A DNA stretch of 37,318 nt from Ignavibacteria bacterium RIFCSPLOWO2_12_FULL_56_21. Lineage in GTDB: Bacteria > Bacteroidota > Ignavibacteria > UBA10030. Shown in pieces: positions 29,758-37,318 of this stretch. Under the pieces are notes generated by a model. It did not search any database. It worked only from the letters and a program-made list of their open reading frames with translations, and had not been told where the DNA came from. Location: positions 1-37,318 of the forward strand of contig MHAK01000138.1 of NCBI GenBank assembly GCA_001802945.1. Direction: 5' to 3'. The translations under genes and the position numbers were made by a program. How positions within the stretch are numbered: position 1 is the stretch's first letter; every line of letters starts with the position of its first letter.

Positions 29758-31773
29758 CTACTCAGGTTGGCTGGAATCGGAAGTTTCGTCCGGAACCGTC
29801 AGATCTATTTCCCCTTCGTGCACGATCGAACCTCTGCCATACCGTAGCACGGTCAATGCAGCATTCACGCGCTGGGGAGAGAACGAGATCGTCGAATGAA
29901 GTCCTTTATAGCCGCGGACCTGCGACAAGCCTTCCGCAATCTCCGTGCGCAGCGTCGCTCCCTTTTCGATCACGCGCAACAGCAGGTCGGCGGCGTCGAA
30001 TCCGAACAATGCGTTAACCGTCGGCGGACGCTTTGTCGCTGCCTGATACCGCGCGACAAACGATTGAAATCGGGAATCCTTCGGCTGGAGATACGCATCC
30101 ACCAGAAAAATGACGCCGTCGGCATAGCGCCGATTCCGGTCAAGCTCGGCCGGATCGTTCCAATCGCCTGTGCCAAGGATCCTTGCAGTGAAGTTGTAGA
30201 ACTTGATCTGCGAACTTGCCACGGCGATCTCTTCCGACGACGCGATCGGTACGAAGATCACATCGATGCTGTCCACCACGATCTCAAGACTGTCATACGG
30301 AATCGTAGGGATCTCCACGGGCAGCCTCAACGAATCAGCGATCTGTCTCCCGGACGGTCCGAACAATGAATCGACCGACATCGCTCCGCCGATCTCCATC
30401 AGCGAATCGAGCGTTTTCTGGCTGGCCCCCGCCATGGACATGGCGACGACATCCTGATGCCGGATGTTCTTCGCGAAGTTCACGACAGGGACCTCTTTCT
30501 TCTTCAACGCCGTCCTTCGCATCTCCTGAAGCTGTGACCGGAGATCGGTCGCGCCGGAATAGTACCATTGAACGGCGACCATGTCTCCCTGTCTTTGGCG
30601 GACCTCTTCCACGAATCCGTCCGCCATAAGTTTGCCGACCGCATCCGTCGGCGCAAGAACGGCAAACCTCCGCGCACCCAGCGTCTTCCATGCATACGCG
30701 GCCACGGCGCGGCCGCGAATGTCATAATCGGGATTCCCCTGGAACACGAACGGTCCGATCGCCGAGATGCCGTTGGACGTCGCCGTCGGCGTCAACATCG
30801 GTACGCCGCAGGCATTCGCGATCCCAGCCGCGGCGAAAGCCTCGTTGCTGGAAATCGGCCCCACAATGGCGACAACATTCTCGTCCCCGCACAGCGACGA
30901 AGTGACCCGCGCCGCAGCAGAAGGGTCCCGCTCGGAATCCCGGGCATCCAGCGTGACTTTGACGGGAGAACGCCGGTTGAAATCGTCGACGGCGAATCTG
31001 ATCCCCTCGAGAAATTCAATGCCGAGTTCTCTCGTACCCGGCCGATCGGAAGCAAGCATCAGCGGAAGGATCGCACCGATCTTCATTGTGCGGCCCGCCT
31101 CAAGCTGCGCCAGCATTGTTCTCGCCTCGGTCACATGTCCGGCCGAATCCGGAAAACCGGCCACCGACTTCAGCACATCTACCGCCGACCGCTGATCGCC
31201 AGCCGACTGCAACTGTTGTGCTCGTCGCAATGCCAGCAGCACGATGACCGCGGTGTCCTTCGCAGCAGTCCGGACAGCATCGAGCTGACCTCCCAACAAA
31301 TGTTCCGTGGCCAGTTCGCTCAACATCTGTTCGGACCGGCGAGCAAGCGTCGTGTCGTTCGTAGATTCGCGTGCCGCCAGGAATTCATTCGCGGCGTCTT
31401 CGTACCGTAGCATCCGAAAGAATGACAGCCCGAGCGAATACTGTGCGTCGTCGACGTATGCCGAGGAAGGGAAGAGATCGATGAGGTCCTTGAGCAGCCT
31501 GATCGATTCACGATGCCGGTGCGATGCATACAGCGCCTTTCCCCCCATGATGTACGCCCCCGTCGTTCTGTGACTGCGCGGGAAATCCTTCAGGTTTTGG
31601 AGGAAAAGCGTCGCGGATGAATCGTACAGCCCGGCCTGGAACATCCTCATCGCGGCGACGAACGATCGTTCTGCACCAGCATCGTACGCAATACTGTCGC
31701 TGGACCACTGCGCGACGGCCATGCCGGGCCACACACACGCAAACAGCACCGCTCGAAAGCACCGCACGCTCAT
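29758..31773 (-). CDS. TPR plus type I periplasmic-binding-fold protein (LpoA-like layout)
   Basis: A secreted protein of 671 residues: signal peptide (1-22, PGMAVAQ), TPR-like helical repeats (about 28-225), then a Leu/Ile/Val-binding-protein fold from KIGAILPLM (231-239) with AIVGPISSNEA (302-312) and the typical tail. The TPR-then-binding-fold order recalls LpoA, the outer-membrane activator of penicillin-binding protein 1A, but there is no lipobox here. Ordinary branched-chain amino-acid binding proteins lack the TPR part. AGGAGGG before the ATG at 31773 fixes the start, and an earlier frame to 31866 is rejected. It overlaps the TPR gene by 4 bp. Role unproven: ligand sensing or envelope assembly are both possible. 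Confidence 0.8.
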   Translation of the reverse strand: MSVRCFRAVLFACVWPGMAVAQWSSDSIAYDAGAERSFVAAMRMFQAGLYDSSATLFLQNLKDFPRSHRTTGAYIMGGKALYASHRHRESIRLLKDLIDLFPSSAYVDDAQYSLGLSFFRMLRYEDAANEFLAARESTNDTTLARRSEQMLSELATEHLLGGQLDAVRTAAKDTAVIVLLALRRAQQLQSAGDQRSAVDVLKSVAGFPDSAGHVTEARTMLAQLEAGRTMKIGAILPLMLASDRPGTRELGIEFLEGIRFAVDDFNRRSPVKVTLDARDSERDPSAAARVTSSLCGDENVVAIVGPISSNEAFAAAGIANACGVPMLTPTATSNGISAIGPFVFQGNPDYDIRGRAVAAYAWKTLGARRFAVLAPTDAVGKLMADGFVEEVRQRQGDMVAVQWYYSGATDLRSQLQEMRRTALKKKEVPVVNFAKNIRHQDVVAMSMAGASQKTLDSLMEIGGAMSVDSLFGPSGRQIADSLRLPVEIPTIPYDSLEIVVDSIDVIFVPIASSEEIAVASSQIKFYNFTARILGTGDWNDPAELDRNRRYADGVIFLVDAYLQPKDSRFQSFVARYQAATKRPPTVNALFGFDAADLLLRVIEKGATLRTEIAEGLSQVRGYKGLHSTISFSPQRVNAALTVLRYGRGSIVHEGEIDLTVPDETSDSSQPE

Positions 31774-32675
31774 CCGTCCCTCCTGCGCGTTGTACGTGAC
31801 AGCGTTCTCGCTCCGGCAAGCGCCCGACGATGACCGGGGTCGGCAGCCAGCGCCCTTTCGAACCATTCGCCCGCCCGCACGTAATCGCCCCGTTCCAATT
31901 CAAGATAGCCGTATTCAACGACCGCGTCGATCATCGCGGGATTCAGCTCCAGGGCCTTGCGCAAGTAGTGTTCCGATTCCGCCAGCCGCCTCATAGCGAT
32001 CAGCGTTTCGCCGCATTTGTGCCACCCGCGCGGTTCATGCGGGTCGATATCGACTGCCTGAACGAAAGATTCCAGCGCTTGTTCCCAGCGTCTGCGGCGG
32101 GATTCCAGAAGCCCGCGGAGATAATGTCCCGTCCAACTGTACGGTTCCTCCGCCAACGCCAGGCGCAGATGTCCATCCGCTTCGTCGATCTGTCCGCGCC
32201 TCAACAGCACCTCCGCCAGCGATTCATGGATCCGCGGAAATGTCGGTTCAACCTGTACGACCGTTCGGAAATGATATTCCGCAACCGACCACTTGTGCTG
32301 CTCGCCGAAGATGGCGCCGAGAAAGTAATGCAGACGACTCCTGACTTTCGCGTCCAGTCGCTGCTCGACCCGGAGTACGCGCGCAAAATGCCGGTACGCT
32401 TCCGTTGTCCGGCCGGCACGGTAGAGAATGGACCCGAGGATGAACAGAAACGGCTCGGGACTCTCGGCGGCGGCGGCACGCTCCATCAGCAGCACTTCGG
32501 CCGCGTCCGGCTTGTGCAACGCGGCGTACGCCGATGCCAGCTCTATCCAAGCGTCGTCGCATGCGGGCTCCTCATTGATGATGGATGTGTACACCTGGAC
32601 GGCATGAAGCCACTTCCCCTCATCGGCAAATTGTCGCGCGCGCTGCAAGAGACCGTACATCGTCAGCTCATCCAT
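31770..32675 (-). CDS. tetratricopeptide repeat protein
   Basis: The 301-residue protein is built almost wholly of TPR units (for example WLHAVQVYTSIINEEPACDDAWIELASAYAAL with the W-G-Y-A-P pattern). It has no signal peptide and is probably a cytosolic or membrane-side scaffold. The frame is open to a TTG at 32714, one base from the permease stop; ATG 32675 is chosen as the first ATG before the first repeat, but neither has a strong ribosome binding site. Its end overlaps the start of the TPR/binding-fold protein gene by 4 bp. No enzyme domain is visible; the partner is unknown. Confidence 0.75.
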   Translation of the reverse strand: MDELTMYGLLQRARQFADEGKWLHAVQVYTSIINEEPACDDAWIELASAYAALHKPDAAEVLLMERAAAAESPEPFLFILGSILYRAGRTTEAYRHFARVLRVEQRLDAKVRSRLHYFLGAIFGEQHKWSVAEYHFRTVVQVEPTFPRIHESLAEVLLRRGQIDEADGHLRLALAEEPYSWTGHYLRGLLESRRRRWEQALESFVQAVDIDPHEPRGWHKCGETLIAMRRLAESEHYLRKALELNPAMIDAVVEYGYLELERGDYVRAGEWFERALAADPGHRRALAGARTLSRTTRRRDG

Positions 32676-32714
32676 TCGTGCGTCCAAGATAGCGGTCGGC
32701 AGTCTGAGTTGCAA

Positions 32715-34418
32715 TCACCAGTCGCGTCGGAGGGAGCGCAATCCTACGGCGAATGAAACGCCGCACACAGCCGTCGAAATCATGCCGGCAAGCGTTCCAG
32801 GAACGACAATGCTCCACCGGTCGAATGGACGGAAGATAAACAGGGATTGGAAGTAAACCGACAGCGGATACAGAAAAATCACGACGAGTACAATCAAGAA
32901 AACGAGCGTGCAGAGAAAGGTCAGCGTCGCCCCTTGTGTCGATGCGACACGGATGGGGTTTTTCTCATTGTAGTTGGCAAAGTACCCGCCCAGGCCAAGG
33001 TTGAGACCGACAACGGCGAGCGACATCCAGAACGCGCTGAACAATCCAAACCATGGCAACAACGGGGTCCGTCCTGAAAATCGAAGGAAGGGAACGTTCG
33101 ACGCGAACGAAACCACAAACGCCAGAAAGAAAACGATGAAGAATCCGATCGCGAATTTCAACGCCAGGATCGCCTCCGGCCGCACCGGTGCGCTTCGGAG
33201 CGCCCAAAACGCATTTCCTTCCAGGCTGACCGCCGGATATACAAACCGCAATGCGACAGAGCTTACGAGAAAACCTCCGAACGCGAAGAGTACGAGATAC
33301 GTCACCAACTGGATCTCCGTCACGCGGATGCGCAGGTTCAGATTTCCAATGCTCGCAACAAACAATGTCGTAAGCACAAGCATGACGATTAGATGGATCA
33401 CCTGGCTCGGCTCGCGCACAAAGGTCAAATACTCTTTCTTCACCAATGATTCAAGGGCTCCCTTCAACAGTCCGGAGCTTCGAAAATCGACGACGTTCGC
33501 TTTTTCCGGGTCGTACGGGGCGGAAGCGGCCGCTTGGATTTTCAAACTGATGAGCCAGGATTTGTAGTAGTATCGCGATGCAACAAGCACCAAGACCGCG
33601 AACATGCCGGCGACCGTGCACAGGAGGATTCCTGCATGTGATACCCCGCGCGCAACGTCGCCACGGGCCAGGAAAAACAGGAACTCCGCAACCCAATGAC
33701 TGGGCAGATAGTTGAGGAAACCCGGGTCGAGCTGGGACAGGTAATTGTCTACGTTCGGATAGTATCGATTCACCTGCTCGATAAGCCGGACAGGATTCGA
33801 CGAGCGGAAGAAGAGTGCGATGAAACCGACATACACGGCGAACAATCCGCCCATGACAGGACGGAAGCCAAAGCGTCCGGCGAGCCGCATAACGCCCATC
33901 AGTACGAGCACCGCCATGCAAGCGGCGAGAAACATGAAGGGAATGAGGACGAAGAACATCACTCCCGCAAAAAAATACCACGAATATCCGAAGTAGGTCC
34001 CGTAACCGAGCAGCACCGCAAATGCCACCAGGAAGAGGGTTGTAGAGCTGTAAAAGAAATTGTCCAGGAATTTGTGGAGGAAGATGGTGATGTGCGGTAT
34101 CGGTTTTGTCATGAAATACGACACTTCGCCCGACCGATACAGCGTCGAATACGACACGATGACGTTTCCCATGTTCACTGCAACGAAGAACACAAACAAC
34201 ATCATCGAAATGAAACGGTGATAGAGATATAACCCCGTCCGCGTCTGTTCCAGCACAAATGCGGTAATGTTGTTGGAAAAGTAATACGCACCGACGGCGA
34301 ATCCACCGAAGACAAGCAGGGACCCGATGCCCCGGATCACGGATATGGACGAAACCTCGAACGTGGCGTTTAAAAACGAACGCACTTTGTAACGCAGGAT
34401 GTGCAGAAACAGCGTCAC
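32715..34418 (-). CDS. ABC-2-type exporter permease
   Basis: The 567-residue integral membrane protein has about 12 hydrophobic helices in two halves separated by a soluble stretch (about 285-330), matching the large bacterial ABC exporter permease family rather than the six-helix ABC-2 type. It starts with GTG at 34418, sharing GTGA with the stop of the ATPase gene, so translation is coupled. With the ATPase it should form an inner-membrane exporter; substrate unknown. TPR and TPR/binding-fold genes follow directly, suggesting that all four work together. Confidence 0.85.
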   Translation of the reverse strand: MTLFLHILRYKVRSFLNATFEVSSISVIRGIGSLLVFGGFAVGAYYFSNNITAFVLEQTRTGLYLYHRFISMMLFVFFVAVNMGNVIVSYSTLYRSGEVSYFMTKPIPHITIFLHKFLDNFFYSSTTLFLVAFAVLLGYGTYFGYSWYFFAGVMFFVLIPFMFLAACMAVLVLMGVMRLAGRFGFRPVMGGLFAVYVGFIALFFRSSNPVRLIEQVNRYYPNVDNYLSQLDPGFLNYLPSHWVAEFLFFLARGDVARGVSHAGILLCTVAGMFAVLVLVASRYYYKSWLISLKIQAAASAPYDPEKANVVDFRSSGLLKGALESLVKKEYLTFVREPSQVIHLIVMLVLTTLFVASIGNLNLRIRVTEIQLVTYLVLFAFGGFLVSSVALRFVYPAVSLEGNAFWALRSAPVRPEAILALKFAIGFFIVFFLAFVVSFASNVPFLRFSGRTPLLPWFGLFSAFWMSLAVVGLNLGLGGYFANYNEKNPIRVASTQGATLTFLCTLVFLIVLVVIFLYPLSVYFQSLFIFRPFDRWSIVVPGTLAGMISTAVCGVSFAVGLRSLRRDW

Positions 34419-35134
34419 TTCGTAATCTCCAGGAATACGGACTCGAGTTTTCCGTCCATACTGGCCTCAAATGCCCGCATGCCATCCTTGGTGTCGCAAT
34501 ACACCAGTCGCCCATTATGAATGATGCCTATGCGATCGCAGAGTTCTTCGGCGACCGGAAGACTGTGCGTCGACATCAGGATAGACACGCCCGCTTTCGC
34601 CTGCTGCCGAAGCGTCTCGCGGACAATCTTGGAGCTTCGCGGATCGAGCCCGATCATCGGTTCGTCGACAATGATCGTCTTCGGCTGATGCACCAAGGCC
34701 GCCGCAATTGAAATGCGCTGCCGCATTCCCTGCGAATAGTCCTCCGCTTTCTTGTCCACCCATCTGCCGATCTCGAAATGTTCGATCACTTCGGCAACCC
34801 GGCGATGGACGAGGTCCTTCTGCATTTTGTATAATCCTCCCACAAAATACAGGAATTCCCTTCCGGTCAGCTTGTCGTACAAGAACGGCTGGTCCGGCAC
34901 ATAGGCGAGCGTCCGCTTCGCGTCGATAGGGTGGGTGACAATGTTGAACCCGTTGACGATCACCGTTCCGGAAGTCGGTGCGAACAATCCGGCGATCATT
35001 TTGATCGTCGTCGTCTTGCCGGCGCCGTTCGGACCGAGAAAGCCGAACAGCTCGCCGGGCGGGATTGTTATGGAAAGATTGTCGACGGCCGTGAATGTGC
35101 CGAAGGTTTTGGTGACGCTGCGGAGTTCGATCAT
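34415..35134 (-). CDS. ABC transporter ATP-binding protein
   Basis: The 239-residue nucleotide-binding domain has all motifs: Walker A GPNGAGKT (34-41), signature YSQGMRQR (133-140, Q replacing S in the LSGGQ pattern), Walker B TIIVDEP (153-159) and the H-loop in STHSLP. It energises the downstream permease. The ATG at 35134 overlaps the guaA stop as ATGA; a GTG two codons earlier is an alternative. Related ATPases serve drug, lipid or Na+ exporters, so the substrate cannot be named. Confidence 0.93.
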   Translation of the reverse strand: MIELRSVTKTFGTFTAVDNLSITIPPGELFGFLGPNGAGKTTTIKMIAGLFAPTSGTVIVNGFNIVTHPIDAKRTLAYVPDQPFLYDKLTGREFLYFVGGLYKMQKDLVHRRVAEVIEHFEIGRWVDKKAEDYSQGMRQRISIAAALVHQPKTIIVDEPMIGLDPRSSKIVRETLRQQAKAGVSILMSTHSLPVAEELCDRIGIIHNGRLVYCDTKDGMRAFEASMDGKLESVFLEITK

Positions 35135-36675
35135 TCCCACTCGATCGTTGCGGGGGGTTTGGAAGTGACGTCGTACACGACTCTGTTGATGCCCCTCAGT
35201 TCATTCGTTATCCTCGTCGAGACGCGCGCCAGCAGGTCGTGCGGCAGAGGGGCCCAGTCGGCAGTCATACCGTCCACACTCGTCACCGCACGCAATGCAC
35301 ACGCATTTTCATAGGTCCGTCCGTCACCCATGACGCCGACCGATTGGATCGGCAGCAGTACAACGAACGCCTGCCAGACAGTATCGTACAACCCTGCAGA
35401 CTTGAGCTCCTGAATGAACACGTTATCCGCCTCTCGCAGGAGGCCAAGCCGATCCCGCGTAATTTCGCCGAGGAGGCGCACAGCCAGACCGGGACCCGGG
35501 AAGGGATGTCGGCCAATAAGCGATTCGGGCAAATCCAACAGGCGGCCAATGGCGCGGACTTCGTCCTTGAAGAGCTCCCGAAACGGTTCAATGAGCTTGA
35601 ATTTCAGGTCTTTCGGAAGTCCGCCGACATTATGGTGGGTCTTGATCGTCTCGGACGGACCCTTGAAGGAAACTGATTCAATGACGTCTGGATACAGGGT
35701 CCCTTGAGCGAGGAACTCGACGTTTCCCTGCAACTTCGCTGCCTCGCTGTCAAAAATGTCGATAAATGTCTTCCCGATGATCTTCCGCTTCTGCTCCGGG
35801 TCTACAACGCCCTTTAGTCTGTTGAGGAACGTGTCTGATGCGTCAATATATCGCAGATCGATGCGGAATCTGTCCCTGAATGTCTTGACGACATCTTCGC
35901 TTTCGTCCTTCCGCATCAGGCCGTTGTTGATATGGATGCAGACCAGTTGTTCTCCGATCGCCTCATGCAGCAGAACGGCAAGAACTGAAGAATCGACGCC
36001 GCCGCTCAGCGCGCAGAGGACTTTGGACGACCCGACGCGAGAATGAAGTTCCATCTTCGTCTGCTCGATGAATGAAGATGGGGTCCAGCCGCCGCGTAAT
36101 CCCGCTACCGCAAAAAGAAAATTACCAAGGATCTTCTTCCCATCTGGAGTGTGAACGACCTCGGGATGGAACTGGACTCCGAAAATCCGCTTCGTTTTAT
36201 TACGGATCGCGCAGATCGGGGAATTGTCCGAATGGGCGATCGCGTCGAACCCCGGCGGCATCTGGCTCAGCGCGTCTCCGTGACTCATCCACACGGACGT
36301 CGACGCATCAAGTCCTTTGAAGAGGTCCTCGTGCCTGTCGATCCTCAGCGCCGCCTTCCCGAATTCCCGGCGTGCGGATGGATCGACCTTCCCCCCAAGT
36401 TGATCGGCGATCAGCTGCAGGCCGTAGCAAATGCCGAGTACAGGAACGCCAAGTTCAAACACGCCGGAATCGGGCTTAGGAGCCTGTGCATCATACACGC
36501 TGGACGGTCCTCCGGAGAGGATGACTGCCGAGGGATGGAATGCCTTGATCTTGTCGATCGGTTCATTGAAGGGCCGGATCTCGGAAAACACACCCAGCTC
36601 CCTCACCCTGCGGGCAATGAGTTGCGTGTACTGTCCTCCGAAATCGAGAACGAGGACGGATTCTGTGTGAGTCAT
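35131..36675 (-). CDS. guaA: GMP synthase (glutamine-hydrolysing)
   Basis: GuaA converts XMP to GMP using ATP and glutamine. The 514 residues hold an N-terminal class I glutamine amidotransferase with C83 (GICYG, 81-85), H170 and E172 as catalytic triad, an ATP-pyrophosphatase domain with SGGVDSS (224-230), and the C-terminal dimerisation domain ending PPATIEWE, as in the whole family. The frame continues upstream to 36777 through the octamer repeat, but [15 protein letters not shown] is the family N-terminus, so 36675 is used. It has a 4-bp overlap with the ABC ATPase gene. Complete and unremarkable. Confidence 0.96.
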   Translation of the reverse strand: MTHTESVLVLDFGGQYTQLIARRVRELGVFSEIRPFNEPIDKIKAFHPSAVILSGGPSSVYDAQAPKPDSGVFELGVPVLGICYGLQLIADQLGGKVDPSARREFGKAALRIDRHEDLFKGLDASTSVWMSHGDALSQMPPGFDAIAHSDNSPICAIRNKTKRIFGVQFHPEVVHTPDGKKILGNFLFAVAGLRGGWTPSSFIEQTKMELHSRVGSSKVLCALSGGVDSSVLAVLLHEAIGEQLVCIHINNGLMRKDESEDVVKTFRDRFRIDLRYIDASDTFLNRLKGVVDPEQKRKIIGKTFIDIFDSEAAKLQGNVEFLAQGTLYPDVIESVSFKGPSETIKTHHNVGGLPKDLKFKLIEPFRELFKDEVRAIGRLLDLPESLIGRHPFPGPGLAVRLLGEITRDRLGLLREADNVFIQELKSAGLYDTVWQAFVVLLPIQSVGVMGDGRTYENACALRAVTSVDGMTADWAPLPHDLLARVSTRITNELRGINRVVYDVTSKPPATIEWE

Positions 36676-36720
36676 ACAGGAAAATACGGAAAAGAGAGGG
36701 AATAAAAATGAGGTAAAGCG

Positions 36721-36766
36721 GGAATGATGGAATGATGGAATATTGGAATAATGGAATGGTGGAATC
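36721..36766. repeat. octamer tandem array upstream of guaA
   Basis: Six 8-nt units in perfect register: GGAATGAT, GGAATGAT, GGAATATT, GGAATAAT, GGAATGGT, GGAATC. The GGAAT core is invariant and the last three bases vary. It lies in the 145-bp gap between guaA and the synthetase gene. Confidence 0.85.
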
Positions 36767-36800
36767 ACACAGCCCAATGCTGTCAGAATGTCTTTCTCTT

Positions 36801-36828
36801 TACTGCTTACTGCATACCGCCTACTGCT
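36801..36828. repeat. heptamer array overlapping a stop codon
   Basis: Four 7-nt units: TACTGCT, TACTGCA, TACCGCC, TACTGCT. The last 8 nt form the stop codon and the last two codons (K, Q) of the minus-strand synthetase gene, so the array begins inside the gene's end. Confidence 0.75.
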
Positions 36829-37318
36829 TCATCCTCTCCCTCACCATGTCCGTCACCTTCCTGAAGTCGATCTTTCCGCTCCCCATCTTTGGCAGCTCTT
36901 CAATTACGACGAATTGTTTCGGCAGTGCGATATTGGGAAGTGAAGAGCTCATCTTCTTCGTGACATCCCGCTCGTCGATACGACGAGTCACGGCAGCGAC
37001 GATCTTGGCCCCTTTGAGGTGGTCCGGCACCTCGACCACGCAACACGCGGTCCCCTCTGGGAGCAGTTTTTCGAGGACATCTTCGACTTTCACGAGCGAA
37101 ACCATTTCTCCGCCGATCTTGAGGAACCGTTTTAGTCTTCCGACATGCCACAGATATCCGTCCGCATCCATCCACCCCATATCTCCCGTATCATACCATC
37201 CGTGACGAATAGCCAACGACGTCTGTTCGAAATCGTCGAAATATCCCTTCATCACGTTGTCCCCCTGCACCAGGATCTTTCCGATCTCGCCGACAGGACA
37301 CTCTTCCCCCGTTTCATA
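36821..37318 (-). CDS. acyl-ACP/acyl-CoA synthetase, Aas-like, C-terminal part (cut by window edge)
   Basis: The C-terminal 165 residues of an AMP-forming (ANL) acyl-activating enzyme; the gene runs off the right end. Visible motifs are [25 protein letters not shown] (substrate and ATP binding), [16 protein letters not shown] (hinge and C-terminal domain) and [14 protein letters not shown] with the catalytic lysine. The GGEMVSL sequence is typical of the Aas family (2-acylglycerophosphoethanolamine acyltransferase/acyl-ACP synthetase), so activation of fatty acids for lysophospholipid repair is likely. The acyltransferase half, if any, is outside the window. Its stop codon lies within a heptamer repeat. 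Confidence 0.85.
   Translation of the reverse strand, partial: YETGEECPVGEIGKILVQGDNVMKGYFDDFEQTSLAIRHGWYDTGDMGWMDADGYLWHVGRLKRFLKIGGEMVSLVKVEDVLEKLLPEGTACCVVEVPDHLKGAKIVAAVTRRIDERDVTKKMSSSLPNIALPKQFVVIEELPKMGSGKIDFRKVTDMVRERMKQ

Noticed and set aside
36676-36777. Extended N-terminus of GMP synthase
   Set aside because: The extra residues are translated octamer repeat. The family N-terminus begins at the ATG at 36675.

Overview
This window looks like a chromosomal segment of a Gram-negative, envelope-rich bacterium of the Bacteroidota/Chlorobiota-Ignavibacteria (FCB) neighbourhood. That placement is inference. It rests on several outer-membrane barrel proteins ending in aromatic residues, LolA next to FtsK, an SpmA/SpmB pair in what should be a non-sporulating cell, a small 4.5S-type SRP RNA, and moderately GC-rich coding sequence. 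One clear TTGACA-17-TATACT promoter argues against the divergent promoter consensus of core Bacteroidetes. I see 32 protein genes (31 on the minus strand, one on the plus), one tRNA-Ala(CGC) and one SRP RNA. No IS element, phage, CRISPR array or rRNA was found.

Layout from high to low coordinates, which is the main direction of transcription. 37318-36821: tail of an Aas-like acyl-ACP/CoA synthetase. 36675-29758: guaA, ABC ATPase, ABC permease, TPR protein and a TPR plus periplasmic-binding protein, tightly packed and partly overlapping. 29666-28980: radC. 28869-27834: a mini-lipoprotein and a LysM coiled-coil protein behind a consensus promoter and ending in a terminator. 27708-26698: phoH, convergent with mazG (25912-26688, plus strand). 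25557-25264: tRNA-Ala and SRP RNA. 24930-9633: a 15-kb run of 13 closely spaced genes: rng, transaldolase, gcvT, comB-like, ftsK, lolA, flippase-like membrane protein, bi-domain oxidoreductase, barrel protein, uppP, cyclophilin lipoprotein, holA, and a fusion of two isoprenoid-alcohol kinase families. 9490-7972: spmA/spmB. 7943-757: barrel protein, proline dehydrogenase, OPT peptide transporter, MFS permease and an M29-type aminopeptidase. 531-40: another small barrel protein.

Functionally the window joins housekeeping (GMP synthesis, DNA polymerase III delta, chromosome translocation, RNA decay, one-carbon metabolism, nucleotide sanitation), envelope building (UppP, LolA, cyclophilin, LysM and lipoprotein pair, LpoA-like protein) and probably a peptide/proline scavenging set.

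The most unusual feature lies between the genes. Several gaps hold degenerate tandem arrays of fixed short period, with unrelated units: heptamers at 583-638, 654-702 and 36801-36828, an octamer at 36721-36766, nonamers at 5396-5483, 6574-6602 and 25831-25858, and decamers at 9551-9590 and 18091-18200. Some form inverted pairs. One supplies a stop codon, and another sits exactly where lolA should begin. A separate double-palindrome, REP-like element lies at 1734-1845.
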